Counted from the stretch's first letter, positions 8,006 to 17,446 are shown. The stretch is 64,000 nucleotides of DNA from Chryseobacterium sediminis (GCF_008386505.1 NZ_VUNZ01000003.1:372001-436000); one strand, 5' to 3'. Notes: generated from the sequence alone by a model not told the origin. Program-made: numbers and translations.

Positions 8006-9283
8006 TTGAATCAAAATATTCCATTAGCTGAAAAATTAAGACCCAAAACCCTGAACGATGTATTGGGGCAGGAACACCTTACCGGCGATAAAGGAACGAT
8101 CAGAAAAATGATTGAAAATAACACGCTGAATTCGCTGATTCTTTGGGGACCGCCAGGAACAGGGAAGACAACGCTGGCTGAAATTATCTCGGAGCAGTCA
8201 GGAAGGAAGTTCTATAAACTTTCTGCAGTTTCTTCAGGTGTGAAAGATGTTCGTGATGTGATTGAGGATGCCAAAAAACAGAATCTGTTTTCAGGGAAAT
8301 CACCCATCTTATTTATTGATGAGATTCACCGTTTCAATAAATCCCAACAGGATTCGCTGCTGCATGCAGTAGAAAAAGGCTGGATTGTTCTGATAGGAGC
8401 GACTACGGAAAATCCAAGCTTTGAAGTAGTTTCAGCATTGCTTTCAAGAAGCCAGGTCTATATTTTAAAAGCTTTGAGTTATGAAAAACTTGAAGAATTG
8501 ATTGATATTGCTTCCGAAAGATATAATAAAGATGAGGGGACTGATTTTAAAATCCTTGAAAAAGAAGCTTTTATTCAGTACTCGGGTGGTGATGCCAGAA
8601 AATTAATCAATTCTGTAGAGCTGGTTTTGAATCAATATAAAAATTCAGGTACAACAGAAATTATTAATACTGATGTTCTTGAAGTCCTTCAGGAAACAAT
8701 GGCGCTGTATGATAAAAACGGAGAGCAGCATTATGATATTATTTCAGCCTTTATCAAATCTATGCGTGGCGGTGATCCTAACGGAGCTGTTTACTGGCTG
8801 GCAAGGATGATTGCCGGAGGTGAAGATATTAAGTTTATTGCCCGTAGAATGCTTATTCTGGCTGCTGAAGATGTAGGATTGGCTAATCCTAATGCACTGG
8901 TGGTAGCCAACAATTGTTTTCAGGCGATCAATGTAATTGGTAATCCTGAAGCAAGGATTATATTAAGTGAAACAGCGGTATATCTTGCGGTTTCTCCCAA
9001 AAGTAATTCTGCTTATATGGCTATTAATGAAGCGCTGGCTTTGGTGAAACAGACCGGAAATCTGCCGGTACCGCTTCATTTGAGAAATGCTCCTACAAAA
9101 CTGATGAAAGATCTGGACTACGGAAAAGAATATAAATATGCCCATTCCTATGAAGGAAATTTTGTAGAACAGGACTTTCTCCCTGAGGAAATCAGGAATG
9201 TAAAATTATATGAGCCCGGTAATAATTCTACGGAAAAGAAGATTTATGAGGAGCTTAAGAAAAAGTGGAACAATAAATATTAA
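8006..9283 (+). CDS. rarA: Replication-associated recombination protein A (AAA+ ATPase)
   Basis: RarA/MgsA acts at stalled replication forks with SSB. The 425 residues match the family. Walker A GPPGTGKTT is at 48-56, Walker B ILFIDEIHRF near 101, sensor 1 GATTENPSF and an arginine finger region LLSRSQVY follow, and the C-terminal tetramerisation domain contains MRGGDPNGAVYWLARM and ED(V)GLANP. The start is TTG 8006 (MNQNIPLAEKLRPKT); an in-frame stop at 7988 and absence of any ATG force a non-ATG start. Divergent from yidD; single gene closed by a terminator. Confidence 0.95.
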   Translation: MNQNIPLAEKLRPKTLNDVLGQEHLTGDKGTIRKMIENNTLNSLILWGPPGTGKTTLAEIISEQSGRKFYKLSAVSSGVKDVRDVIEDAKKQNLFSGKSPILFIDEIHRFNKSQQDSLLHAVEKGWIVLIGATTENPSFEVVSALLSRSQVYILKALSYEKLEELIDIASERYNKDEGTDFKILEKEAFIQYSGGDARKLINSVELVLNQYKNSGTTEIINTDVLEVLQETMALYDKNGEQHYDIISAFIKSMRGGDPNGAVYWLARMIAGGEDIKFIARRMLILAAEDVGLANPNALVVANNCFQAINVIGNPEARIILSETAVYLAVSPKSNSAYMAINEALALVKQTGNLPVPLHLRNAPTKLMKDLDYGKEYKYAHSYEGNFVEQDFLPEEIRNVKLYEPGNNSTEKKIYEELKKKWNNKY

Positions 9284-9287
9284 AATA

Positions 9288-9320
9288 AAAAGGATGCTGA
9301 AAACGGCATCCTTTATTATT
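9288..9320. terminator. Bidirectional terminator after rarA
   Basis: AAAGGATGC (9288-9296) pairs with GCATCCTTT (9306-9314) over a 9-nt loop. T-rich on both strands; serves rarA and the convergent secreted protein gene. Confidence 0.82.
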
Positions 9321-9324
9321 CAAT

Positions 9325-9762
9325 TTATTCGGTAGTATAGATAAACAATGTTTTCTTACCGTTGTGATCTTTTGTTTCTGCTCTTTTCTTGATCTCAGGA
9401 TAGATCATTGTGCTTGTATCTGTAAATTCATAGCCTTCAATAAATACCGGATTGTCTGCCGGGATATTATATTGTGCGTTGAGGTTAGATAATGACATTC
9501 TGTCAAATATATTTTCTCCGTTTTTGAATTTGTATTCAGTCACCCCTTTTGTAAAAACAGAACTGTATTTTTTTAAACTTTGGGGAAGACTTGCCTGGGT
9601 ATTGTATACTTTAGAAACCTGCAATACGTTCTTTTTCGCATTGAACAATTCAACGGTTCCGATAGCGTTGTCAGCAACTGCAAACTTCACGGCAGGATTT
9701 TTTTGCTGTGCAAATAAAGTAGCAGAAGAGAGTATTAAAAAAGAGTAGAGTAATTTTTTCAT
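9325..9762 (-). CDS. Secreted protein of unknown function
   Basis: A 145-residue protein with a signal peptide (MKKLLYSFLILSSATLFAQQ, cleavage after about residue 19). The mature part has no cysteine and no motif I recognise; it contains FIEGYEF and alternating hydrophobic/polar stretches suggesting beta structure. It is a single gene on the minus strand between rarA and the DUF2339 gene, with its own upstream gap of about 115 bp. Likely periplasmic or surface; function unknown. Confidence 0.65.
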   Translation of the reverse strand: MKKLLYSFLILSSATLFAQQKNPAVKFAVADNAIGTVELFNAKKNVLQVSKVYNTQASLPQSLKKYSSVFTKGVTEYKFKNGENIFDRMSLSNLNAQYNIPADNPVFIEGYEFTDTSTMIYPEIKKRAETKDHNGKKTLFIYTTE

Positions 9763-9877
9763 AATCAGAATATGTAACTGTTAAAAACGTGATAAATATA
9801 GTTATTTTTTATAAAATGTGAATGAAATCTTAGATTGTTTTACATTTTATTTATAATAAAAACTTTTATCTTGAGTA

Positions 9878-12109
9878 TCAGTCTGTGGTTTCCTCACTTT
9901 TATCTTTTTTATCAACCATGTTTCTGATGATATTTTTCAGGCGCTGAAAGGCGAAAGAACTTAATAATAAGATAATTCCGAGTGCAATAAAGGCACTGAT
10001 TCTTGAAATGTTATCCATTTGCCATACATCATAACCATAGAGTTTTAAAACCATAAGTCCTATCAATGCAAAACCAACTTTGTTGTATTCCTGAATATCC
10101 TTTTTCAAGCCCATATAAATAAAAATGCTGGCAAGAAGAGTCCATACAATAGGAAGATAAAGAATATTGAAGTGTGCGCTTGCTTCATAAGAATGAGGAA
10201 TATCACTGGAAACCATTAAAACATAGGAATGATGAAGCTCAAAGCTAACGGATATGATAAGTGCTAAAGACAGAATCCAGTAAGAAATCCAGGTTTTATG
10301 AAATTCAGATGACGGAATAATCCGGGAACATACATATATAAAAGGAATCCACTGAAGCAGGTGCAGTAAATAGAAACTCAAATGGAGCTTTTTTGTTAAA
10401 ACAGCAGTGACAACCGGTAGTGTAGAAGCTGATGTATTAAAGATTATCAGAAAGAAAAACAGATAAATCATAACGGTCTGAACATCACTTCTGATATTCA
10501 GCTGTTTTCTGAAAAGTAATAATATAAATAGATAATAAATACTGAATAGCAATCCTATACTGACAATTGCTGACCAGGGCATCTCGGAAACGTGGTATGT
10601 AAGCTCAAAAAGAAGACTTAAATAAATAACTCCATAGCTCAACACCGTAATGAGGTCTTCAAAAAAGGTGTTGACTTTCTCCTGTGGCTCTTTTCCTGTA
10701 TTCCTTAATAAATATAAATTGATCATTATTGAAATGATGGTAAACGAGCTTGTAATAAATGGAGGATTGAATATAATATTAAAATTTGTTGTCCCAAGAT
10801 ACTCTGTCCAGGTTACAATCTGAGCGATCATGACCAATGGGAAAAGAATGTAAAAGAAAATCTTGAAAATTTTATGACCTGTTTTTTTCCAGATGAAAAG
10901 CAGCAGGGTGGTTTCTATTGCCCAGATACTGGTGATAAGATGGGTTTTAAACTGAATCGCTATAGCAATGGTGATAAGGCTGGTAACGAGTCCTGCAAAT
11001 ACAGAATAAGCAATTCCGAAGTTTTTCCGCCCATATTCTCTAAAGAACAGAATAGCATTAACTGCTGCGAAAATAAGTGGGAAAATAATCGGAGGTTCAT
11101 ACGCTAAAGTATCAAAAACGTAGAGTAGTCCCAGCACACTCGAAAAATTAGCAAAAGCAAGTATTAAAATATCAGATGTTGAAAGTATACTCTTCCTAAT
11201 GTAATCATGCAGGGCAAAAAGGTAGAAAATCACATAACTGATCATGTAAAAAGTAATGCTTAAAAGCTCCGGACTCTCGTTCGTCCAATAAAAGAGATAA
11301 GCAGTTGTAAAAATATAGGCAGTCCATCCCACGCTTTTCCAGTGTTGAAGAAAAGAGGCTACTAGCATTCCGATATTTAAAAGAATAAGATAAATAAACA
11401 GGAAAGGGTAGTTGCTTTGCCCGGTACTGATCATCATGGGAGCACTAAATCCTCCTATTAACGAGAAAATAATTAAGACTTCACTTTTATAATAATAGGA
11501 TAAGAGAATAGATGCTGCTGTAATGAGTGCAGTGATAAAAAAAGCTATATTCTGTGTAAAAAGATGATATTCCCGGAAAGCAATAGTAGTGGTGAAATAT
11601 AATACTGCAATTCCGCCTCCGGTTATAATGGAAGCAAATGCTGTATAGTTTCTTCTCAGGAAATGTCCTGTAATGATGATTCCGGCGCCGGTGCAAAAAC
11701 CAATACCTGCTCGTGCAGTTTCTCCGATCCAGTTTTTATCAATAGCATACTTTACAAAATAACCAATTCCGAGAACGAGAGTAAAAATACCAATGATGGT
11801 GAGTGCATTTTGTTTTAAAAAATCAAAAACGGGAGTCAGCCAGTCTTTTTGAACCGGTGTTGGGATTTCTTCATTTTCTCCTCCATTTTTTATTGCTTCA
11901 GGAACAGTTTGATGAGATTGTACTTGCTGAGGTACGATAGTTTCTTCTGTTGAAGTTTTTTGATGAATCACTTCAGACTGATCCGGGACCTTATTGATTT
12001 TATGATTAAGGTCCGAAATTTCCTTTTCAAGTCTTCTGATTTTAGTATTCAGATTGTTGAAAATGATGAAGATTACTATAAGGATGATGGCCGCAACAAG
12101 TTCATTCAT
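9878..12109 (-). CDS. DUF2339 polytopic membrane protein
   Basis: A 743-residue protein. An N-terminal membrane anchor (VAAIILIVIFIIF) is followed by a coiled-coil-like segment (LNTKIRRLEKEISDLNHKI, about 19-42) and a Gln/Glu-rich linker. After KDWLTPVFDFLKQNALTIIGI comes a long series of hydrophobic helices (I estimate 20 or more) to the end. The start of the helical part, with GIGYFVKYAIDKNWIGETARAGIG and IITGGGIAVLYFTTTIAFREYHL, is characteristic of DUF2339. No biochemical function is established for the family. The gene stands alone; the C terminus is short and charged (DKKDKSEETTD). Confidence 0.88.
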   Translation of the reverse strand: MNELVAAIILIVIFIIFNNLNTKIRRLEKEISDLNHKINKVPDQSEVIHQKTSTEETIVPQQVQSHQTVPEAIKNGGENEEIPTPVQKDWLTPVFDFLKQNALTIIGIFTLVLGIGYFVKYAIDKNWIGETARAGIGFCTGAGIIITGHFLRRNYTAFASIITGGGIAVLYFTTTIAFREYHLFTQNIAFFITALITAASILLSYYYKSEVLIIFSLIGGFSAPMMISTGQSNYPFLFIYLILLNIGMLVASFLQHWKSVGWTAYIFTTAYLFYWTNESPELLSITFYMISYVIFYLFALHDYIRKSILSTSDILILAFANFSSVLGLLYVFDTLAYEPPIIFPLIFAAVNAILFFREYGRKNFGIAYSVFAGLVTSLITIAIAIQFKTHLITSIWAIETTLLLFIWKKTGHKIFKIFFYILFPLVMIAQIVTWTEYLGTTNFNIIFNPPFITSSFTIISIMINLYLLRNTGKEPQEKVNTFFEDLITVLSYGVIYLSLLFELTYHVSEMPWSAIVSIGLLFSIYYLFILLLFRKQLNIRSDVQTVMIYLFFFLIIFNTSASTLPVVTAVLTKKLHLSFYLLHLLQWIPFIYVCSRIIPSSEFHKTWISYWILSLALIISVSFELHHSYVLMVSSDIPHSYEASAHFNILYLPIVWTLLASIFIYMGLKKDIQEYNKVGFALIGLMVLKLYGYDVWQMDNISRISAFIALGIILLLSSFAFQRLKNIIRNMVDKKDKSEETTD

Positions 12110-12154
12110 TTCATTAGTTTTATCAAATATAAAGAAATGTTTGAGAAGCTAATT

Positions 12155-12190
12155 AAAAAATTAACCCATCACTTATACTGTGATGGGTTA
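12155..12190 (-). terminator. Terminator of the GINT-motif surface protein gene
   Basis: TAACCCATCAC (12162-12172) and its perfect complement (12180-12190), with an A-run at 12155-12160 that is a T tract on the minus strand. Confidence 0.82.
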
Positions 12191-12220
12191 AATGGTATAG
12201 ATAACTAACAATATGTTTTA

Positions 12221-12928
12221 CTAGTTTGATATTTTGTAAATGGAGAACGAAGCAATACTGGATCCTAATAAGCCTACGTCCAATGCTGTTGATCCTACAA
12301 GACCAAATGAAATTTTGTCTCCTGCCTGGAAGGAATAGATTGAATTAATAGAAGTTTCGGCAATCGTCAGGCTTAATAAAATTAGGTTAGCACCACTGAA
12401 CGGACGGCTATCTATAGTAGTTGCTACGCCAGCTCTTGTTCTTACAATACCAACTCCTGGGCTATTGGCCAATATTGATGCTTGTAATCCGGATCCATAA
12501 CGAAATGCAAAGCCTATTGCATAAACACCTGTGGATGGAATTGTATAGGTATTATCTGTGTCGCTGAATAAGCTTCCAGATCCTAAAGTTCTTTCTGCTG
12601 CTAAGAAGTTAACAGCTCTGAATCCTGAAGGGAAAAGTCCAAGGCTCAAAAGGCTGATTCCTGCTGTCTTCTTTGCGGCATAAACAGTGGTGTTTGTATC
12701 AGATGCTGCGATTAATAATGCTGGGTCTACGGTGTAAACCTGAGTACTTCCCTGGTTAATTGCTAAAACCTGATAACCAGGTAATGCAGTAGCTGCGGGT
12801 GTATCTCTAACTTTCAGTGTTCCATTAACATCTAAAGTTGCAGATGGAGTAGCTGTATTGATACCAACTTGTGAAAATAATGGTAGAGCTGCGCATGCTA
12901 ACATTAAGCTGTAAAGTTTAGTTTTCAT
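12221..12928 (-). CDS. Secreted surface protein with GINTxxPxxTLDVNG motif
   Basis: A 235-residue exported protein, starting at ATG 12928 rather than the TTG two codons earlier. After the signal peptide (to about LFSQ), the mature N terminus reads VGINTATPSATLDVNGTLKVRD, a motif found at the start of many Bacteroidota surface and tail-fibre-like proteins. The C-terminal half has GVYAIGFAFRYG, AGDKISFGLVG and ASFSIYKIS at spacings reminiscent of C1q/TNF-like jelly-roll domains; that is inference. No cysteines are seen beyond the signal peptide. Single gene with its own terminator; likely surface-exposed, role unknown. Confidence 0.75.
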   Translation of the reverse strand: MKTKLYSLMLACAALPLFSQVGINTATPSATLDVNGTLKVRDTPAATALPGYQVLAINQGSTQVYTVDPALLIAASDTNTTVYAAKKTAGISLLSLGLFPSGFRAVNFLAAERTLGSGSLFSDTDNTYTIPSTGVYAIGFAFRYGSGLQASILANSPGVGIVRTRAGVATTIDSRPFSGANLILLSLTIAETSINSIYSFQAGDKISFGLVGSTALDVGLLGSSIASFSIYKISN

Positions 12929-13231
12929 GATCAAGATTTTAATTAGTTGCTTAGCAAATATACAACAAAAATTAAACCCTTCATTGTGAAATTTGTAATT
13001 TTAATATTAATATGATGTAATATTTTTAAACATATGTTTATATTTTGTGTAATATTGCCTCATAATTTAATTACGAGTTATTATATTTATCTTCTAATTA
13101 ATTGTCTGTTTATAAGGTGTTTAAGGAAATGTATTTCTCTCCATAGTGTGGGTTATTTTTGTGGTAAAGGTGACGTGTAGAGCATCGGATATTTTTTTAT
13201 AAAAATTATTTTTTTTGAGGTTTTTATTAGG
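12929..13231. other. AT-rich intergenic region
   Basis: About 300 bp between the surface protein gene and the pheA terminator. It is strongly AT-rich with no open frame of interest, no repeat I could match elsewhere in the window and no clear TAnnTTTG element. It probably contains the promoter of the GINT-motif gene. Confidence 0.5.
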
Positions 13232-13269
13232 TTTAAAAGCAAAAACACTGCTCTAATGGCAGTGTTTTT
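13232..13269 (-). terminator. Terminator of pheA
   Basis: AAAAACACTGC (13241-13251) with its complement at 13259-13269 and a 7-nt loop. On the minus strand the stem is followed by a T-rich run. Confidence 0.82.
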
Positions 13270-13290
13270 AATGTATTTATTTGCTTTTTT

Positions 13291-14139
13291 CTAGCTTTCT
13301 AAGAGGAATTCTTTATAGTTTCCAAGAAAATCAACATTAGCATTAATAGATTCAAGTTCTTTGAGGGCGTTTCCATGTAAGACATCTTCCCAAGGTCCTT
13401 CCACATTGATAAAGAAGAAATAATTGCCCAGCCCGGTCTTTAATGTTCTGGACTCAATTTTGCTGAGGTTCATCTTTCGCCATGCAAAAACCGATAAAAC
13501 CTGATGCAATCCACCGGGATGATCTTCCGGAAGGGTGATTAGCATGCCTGCTTTTTCTCCTAAAGTTTCCAGATTGTTATTTTGATAAGTGTTCTGTTGT
13601 TTAGAGATAATAATAAACCGGGTATGATTCTGTTCAAAATCCTGAATATTACGGTTGATAATTTTCAGTCCATACAAATTGGCAGCAAACTGGTTTGCAA
13701 CTGCAGCAATAGGAGTCTCCTTGTTTTCTGAAACAAATTTTGCAGCAGCAGCTGTAGAAGAAAAGTCCTGTTTTGGAATTTCCTTATAATGGGTGTCCAG
13801 AAAATGGAAACTCTGTGCCAGAGCCTGTGGGTGAGAATATATTCTTTCAATATTCTCAATAGAGTTTTCAGGGTGCATCATCAGGTGATGCGCAATAGGC
13901 ATTACCGCTTCTGCTTCAATCTTAATAGACGGGGTCTTATATAAATAATCCAGCGTCATAGAAACTGTGCCCTCAATAGAGTTTTCCAAAGGTACAACTG
14001 CCTTTACTGCTTCTCCGTTTTCAACAGCATTAAAACAATCCAGAATACTGGCTTGTGGTAATAACTCTTCATCAGGAAAAAGCTGCGCCGCGGCAAGCTG
14101 GGTGAAACTGGCATGAGGTCCCAAAAATGCAATCTTCAT
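13291..14139 (-). CDS. pheA: Prephenate dehydratase
   Basis: Converts prephenate to phenylpyruvate in phenylalanine synthesis. The 282 residues fit a monofunctional PheA without chorismate mutase. The catalytic domain (1-185) shows GPHASFTQLAA, PLENSIEGTVSMTLDYL, and the catalytic Thr-Arg-Phe motif in NHTRFIII near residue 170. The C-terminal ACT domain (about 197-275) holds HPGGLHQVLSVFAWRKMNLSKIESR, the phenylalanine-binding region, so feedback inhibition by phenylalanine is expected. Likely a single-gene transcript: a TACCTTTG element lies at 14175-14182 on the minus strand, and a terminator follows. Confidence 0.94.
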   Translation of the reverse strand: MKIAFLGPHASFTQLAAAQLFPDEELLPQASILDCFNAVENGEAVKAVVPLENSIEGTVSMTLDYLYKTPSIKIEAEAVMPIAHHLMMHPENSIENIERIYSHPQALAQSFHFLDTHYKEIPKQDFSSTAAAAKFVSENKETPIAAVANQFAANLYGLKIINRNIQDFEQNHTRFIIISKQQNTYQNNNLETLGEKAGMLITLPEDHPGGLHQVLSVFAWRKMNLSKIESRTLKTGLGNYFFFINVEGPWEDVLHGNALKELESINANVDFLGNYKEFLLES

Positions 14140-14222
14140 AATATAATATATAAGGGATGATTAAAATAAAGGTACAAAGGTATTCATAAATAGATTTCAA
14201 AGTTCAAGGTTTTGGGTTTAAT

Positions 14223-14345
14223 GTTGCTGGTTGCTCGTTTTTTTGTTCCTTAGTTCTTGGTTGAACAGTTATTTTCGTTATTTTACTAAAAATTCACCAT
14301 TCACTTGCAAAGCAAAATTCACTATTGACCTTTCCTTTATAACTG
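14223..14345. repeat. Intergenic repeat, copy 1 (ATTCACTTGC family)
   Basis: Contains TGTTGCTGGTTG at the left and ATTCACTTGC-AAGCAAAATTCACTATTGACC at the right. The same two blocks in the same order recur at 58935-59055, with one base different in the right block. Fills most of the pheA-thioesterase gap. Confidence 0.7.
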
Positions 14346-14373
14346 CTCTACAAAAATTCCTGCTTTCTGTAAC

Positions 14374-14796
14374 TTAATCCCTATCGTCCGCCTTCCAGTT
14401 CTTCTCAATCATTTCCATCAGAAAATCGGGGCATTTGATGACTTTGTTGGTTTTTGCATCCAGAAAAAATAAAGTAGTCGATGCTTCTGTTATTTTAATA
14501 TGCTCTTCATTGTAAATTTCATATTCAAATTCAATTCTTACTCCCGGAATTTTTTTAACATAAGTATGAATTTCTAATTTTTGATCATACAAAGCTGGGC
14601 GAATATACTTAATTTTATAGTCCGAAACAGGGAGCCAAATTCCTTGGTTTTCAATTTCATTGTATGAAATTCCTATGCTTCTGAATAGCTCCACTCTCGC
14701 TACTTCAAAGTATGTTGCATAGTTACCATAGTATACATATTTCATTGGATCTGTTTCTGCGTAACGTACTCGTATTGAGTGTGTTGTGTGTATCAT
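14374..14796 (-). CDS. Acyl-CoA thioesterase, YbgC/hotdog family
   Basis: A 140-residue single-hotdog protein. The signature RVRYAETDPMKYVYYGNYATYFEVAR matches the YbgC/4-hydroxybenzoyl-CoA thioesterase pattern, with the catalytic aspartate in ETD. I start at ATG 14796 (MIHTTHS) because a TATATTTG promoter element at 14819-14826 leaves only one base before the upstream ATG at 14817. The natural substrate is unknown; YbgC proteins act on short-chain or phospholipid-related acyl-CoA/ACP. It is divergent from dnaA. Confidence 0.87.
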   Translation of the reverse strand: MIHTTHSIRVRYAETDPMKYVYYGNYATYFEVARVELFRSIGISYNEIENQGIWLPVSDYKIKYIRPALYDQKLEIHTYVKKIPGVRIEFEYEIYNEEHIKITEASTTLFFLDAKTNKVIKCPDFLMEMIEKNWKADDRD

Positions 14797-14818
14797 TTTA
14801 GGTGTTAAATTATACATA

Positions 14819-14826
14819 CAAATATA
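14819..14826 (-). promoter_or_regulatory. -7 element of the thioesterase gene
   Basis: TATATTTG on the minus strand. Its position rules out the ATG at 14817 and supports ATG 14796, giving a 5-prime leader of about 20 nt. Confidence 0.55.
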
Positions 14827-14931
14827 TTTTTAAATAATCAATACCTGCAATATTTTTTTTTGAAAAGAAAAAATTGGACCTTTGTCTTCCTTCTAAACAC
14901 AGTACAAACAAAGAATAATCGGGGCATAAAA

Positions 14932-16386
14932 ATGGATGACAATTTAATGATGATATGGCAGAAATGCCTTCAGTTTATGCGTGATAACCTGAACGCAGCT
15001 GAAGACAATTCTGACCTGAAAAAACTTGAAAAATCTTTCGATATGTTATTCGATAAGGTTCAGCCGCTTTCATTAGTAGCTAACAACCTTACGCTTATCG
15101 TACCGAGCGATTTTTACAAGGAATATATAGAGGACAATTACCTGTCCTTGCTTTCAGCTGCCCTGAAGAAAAATATTGGAAAAGGAGTGAAATTATGGTA
15201 TTCTGTGATGGAAAACAGACCAAAAGGTGAAGAAAAACCAGTTACCATGAACATCAAGGGACAAAGCGTTCCTACTCCAAAAACACAGGAAACAATGCCT
15301 CAAGGATTCTCTGCTAATATTGTAAATCCTTTTGTAGTTCCCGGAATAAGAAAAGTAAATATAGATTCTAACCTTAAACCTGACTATTCTTTTGATAGTT
15401 ATGTAGAAGGTGAAAGCAATAAGTTTGCAGCCACTGTAGCCAGATCCATTGCAAAAAGACCTGGAGCAACTGCCTTCAACCCGTTATTCTTATATGGAGG
15501 TTACGGAGTTGGAAAAACCCATTTAGGACAAGCTGTAGGACTTGAAGTAAAAAATCAGTTCCCTGATAAAGTAGTCCTTTATCTGTCTTCTGAAAAATTT
15601 ATCCAGCAGTTTATTTCTGCTGCCAAAGCGCACAAGCAGACGGAATTTGCGAATTTCTATCAAATGGTAGATGTACTGATTATTGATGATATTCAGTTCT
15701 TATCAGGAAAATCAGCAACTCAGGATAGTTTCTTCCATATTTTTGATCATTTACATCAGAACGGAAAACAGATTATCCTTACTTCAGATAAAGCTCCTGC
15801 TGATATTATGGATATTCAGGACAGAATTGTTTCCCGTTTCAAATGGGGACTTTCTGCAGAAATCAAATCTCCGGATCTGTCTACAAGAAGACAAATCATT
15901 GAAGATAAACTAAGCAGAGACGGAATCGTTCTTCCTGGGGATATGCTTGATTTCCTTGCTGTGGAAACAAAAACCAATGTAAGAGAACTTATCGGAGTGA
16001 TCAACTCTGTGATCGCTTACTCTACGGTATATAAGAGAGATCTGAGCCTTGAATTGTTAAAGGAAACGATTAACAGAATTGCTGCCAACCAGAAAAAGAT
16101 TATCAACATTCCTTATATTCAGGAAGTGGTATGCGATTATTTTGGAATCAAGAAAGAACAATTGCTGTCGAAAACAAGAAAAAGAGAGATTGCATTACCA
16201 AGACAACTTGCGATGTACTTCTCTAAAGAATTTACCAATTCTACATTTACTAAAATCGGTGAAGAAATGGGAGGTAAAGACCACTCTACGGTAATGTATG
16301 CTTGTGATACGATCAAAGATGTATCAAAAATTGATAAAGAAATCAAGAAGTACGTAAAAGACCTTACAGAAAGAATCAAACAATAA
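14932..16386 (+). CDS. dnaA: Chromosomal replication initiator DnaA
   Basis: Binds DnaA boxes at oriC and opens the duplex. Starting at ATG 14932 (MDDNLMMIWQKCL) it has 484 residues; an upstream TTG would add 24 non-conserved residues. Domain I is 1-85, followed by a short linker, then AAA+ domain III with Walker A GGYGVGKTH and Walker B VLIIDDIQFL, and domain IV with the DnaA-box-binding helix GGKDHSTVMYACDTI near the C terminus. dnaN and recF are not adjacent. I see no DnaA-box cluster beside the gene, so oriC is probably elsewhere. Confidence 0.97.
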   Translation: MDDNLMMIWQKCLQFMRDNLNAAEDNSDLKKLEKSFDMLFDKVQPLSLVANNLTLIVPSDFYKEYIEDNYLSLLSAALKKNIGKGVKLWYSVMENRPKGEEKPVTMNIKGQSVPTPKTQETMPQGFSANIVNPFVVPGIRKVNIDSNLKPDYSFDSYVEGESNKFAATVARSIAKRPGATAFNPLFLYGGYGVGKTHLGQAVGLEVKNQFPDKVVLYLSSEKFIQQFISAAKAHKQTEFANFYQMVDVLIIDDIQFLSGKSATQDSFFHIFDHLHQNGKQIILTSDKAPADIMDIQDRIVSRFKWGLSAEIKSPDLSTRRQIIEDKLSRDGIVLPGDMLDFLAVETKTNVRELIGVINSVIAYSTVYKRDLSLELLKETINRIAANQKKIINIPYIQEVVCDYFGIKKEQLLSKTRKREIALPRQLAMYFSKEFTNSTFTKIGEEMGGKDHSTVMYACDTIKDVSKIDKEIKKYVKDLTERIKQ

Positions 16387-16409
16387 CATTGTTGAACAGA
16401 AATAAATTG

Positions 16410-16440
16410 AAATGAAGGATAGTTTTATTCTTCATTTTTT
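16410..16440 (+). terminator. Weak terminator after dnaA
   Basis: AAATGAAG (16410-16417) pairs with CTTCATTT (16430-16437), then T-run. An AT-rich stem, so moderate strength. A TAGTTTTG element at 16444-16451 could begin the next operon. Confidence 0.55.
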
Positions 16441-16486
16441 ATTTAGTTTTGTTGGGATAAAAAGACTCTTTTTAAATAAATAGAAT

Positions 16487-16939
16487 ATGAAAATATTAAT
16501 GGTTTGTCTGGGAAATATATGCAGAAGTCCTCTCGCAGAAGGGATCATGAAAACAAAGGTGCCGGGAAACTTTGTGGTAGACTCAGCCGGAACCATTTCA
16601 ATGCATGAAGGAGAACATCCCGACAAAAGAGCCATTAAAACTGCCGCCAACCATAATATTGATATATCAAAACAGAGATCAAGACCCATTACCGGAAAAG
16701 ATTTTGAAAACTTTGATAAGATCTACTGCATGGATATTGATGTCTTTGAAGATGTGGTTTCCAAAACAAGAAACGAAGAAGAACGACAGAAAGTATCTTT
16801 GTTTTTAGAAGTATTAGGGGATCATAAAAATGCTGAGGTTCCAGACCCTTATTGGGGAGATATGAGCGATTTTGAAAAAGTCTTTCAGCTTTTGGATAGG
16901 GGATGTGATGCTATAAAGAACCAAATATCTAAATCATAA
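16487..16939 (+). CDS. Low-molecular-weight protein-tyrosine phosphatase
   Basis: A 150-residue LMW-PTP. The N-terminal P-loop Cys7-(X5)-Arg13 in VCLGNICRSP and the general-acid Asp120 in PDPYWG are both present, so it should be active. Substrates in Bacteroidota are unclear; related enzymes dephosphorylate tyrosine kinases of polysaccharide synthesis or phosphoarginine, but no such genes are nearby. First gene of a tight three-gene run: 2 bp to the NTF2-like gene, then 4 bp to the methyltransferase. Confidence 0.93.
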   Translation: MKILMVCLGNICRSPLAEGIMKTKVPGNFVVDSAGTISMHEGEHPDKRAIKTAANHNIDISKQRSRPITGKDFENFDKIYCMDIDVFEDVVSKTRNEEERQKVSLFLEVLGDHKNAEVPDPYWGDMSDFEKVFQLLDRGCDAIKNQISKS

Positions 16940-16941
16940 TC

Positions 16942-17442
16942 ATGAAAAAACTACTGTTACTGCTCCTTGTAAGCTTTAATTTATCTTTTGCCCAAACCAA
17001 AGATGAAATAGAGATCCGTAAAGTAATGGATGACTTTATGGGATGTATTAAAACCAGAGATGAAGCCAAATATCTCTCTTTATTTCAGGAACCTGTACTT
17101 TGGACCGGGATTTACAAAGACAGGACGCAGGCTAAACGCCTTGAGAAAAATCCTAAGGCAGACTACTACTTTGCAGATGACTATAAGGCTTTTATAAAAA
17201 GTTTTAAAGATGATAAATCTGAAGAGAAATTTGATAATATTAAGATCGTGGAAGATGGAGCTATAGCTTCTGCCAATTTCGATTACAGCTTTTGGTATGA
17301 CAGTAAAATGGAAAACTGGGGAAAGGAAATCTGGACACTGATGAAGATCAACGGAACCTGGAAGATCACTTCCGTTACCTTTTCCATGGATCTTACAAAA
17401 TACTTTACACAACCTTCATTAAACGAAAGAACTAAAAAATAA
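16942..17442 (+). CDS. Secreted NTF2-like (DUF4440/SnoaL-type) protein
   Basis: 166 residues with a signal peptide (MKKLLLLLLVSFNLSFAQ). The mature part follows the NTF2/SnoaL layout: an N-terminal helix (EIEIRKVMDDFMGCIKTRDEAKYLSLF), then strands ending in WTLMKINGTWKITSVTFS, the typical last-strand pattern of DUF4440 proteins. The function is not predictable from sequence. It sits between the phosphatase and the RsmI-like methyltransferase with almost no gaps, so is cotranscribed. A second protein of the same general type is encoded at 42739. Confidence 0.82.
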   Translation: MKKLLLLLLVSFNLSFAQTKDEIEIRKVMDDFMGCIKTRDEAKYLSLFQEPVLWTGIYKDRTQAKRLEKNPKADYYFADDYKAFIKSFKDDKSEEKFDNIKIVEDGAIASANFDYSFWYDSKMENWGKEIWTLMKINGTWKITSVTFSMDLTKYFTQPSLNERTKK

Positions 17443-17446
17443 TACA

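Noticed and set aside
10874..11107. Open frame antisense to the DUF2339 gene
   Set aside because: Shadow of a long conserved membrane protein frame; composition atypical and no promoter.
14818..14931. Possible oriC next to dnaA
   Set aside because: The gap is short and I see no cluster of DnaA boxes (TTATNCACA-like) there or after the gene; dnaN/recF are not adjacent.
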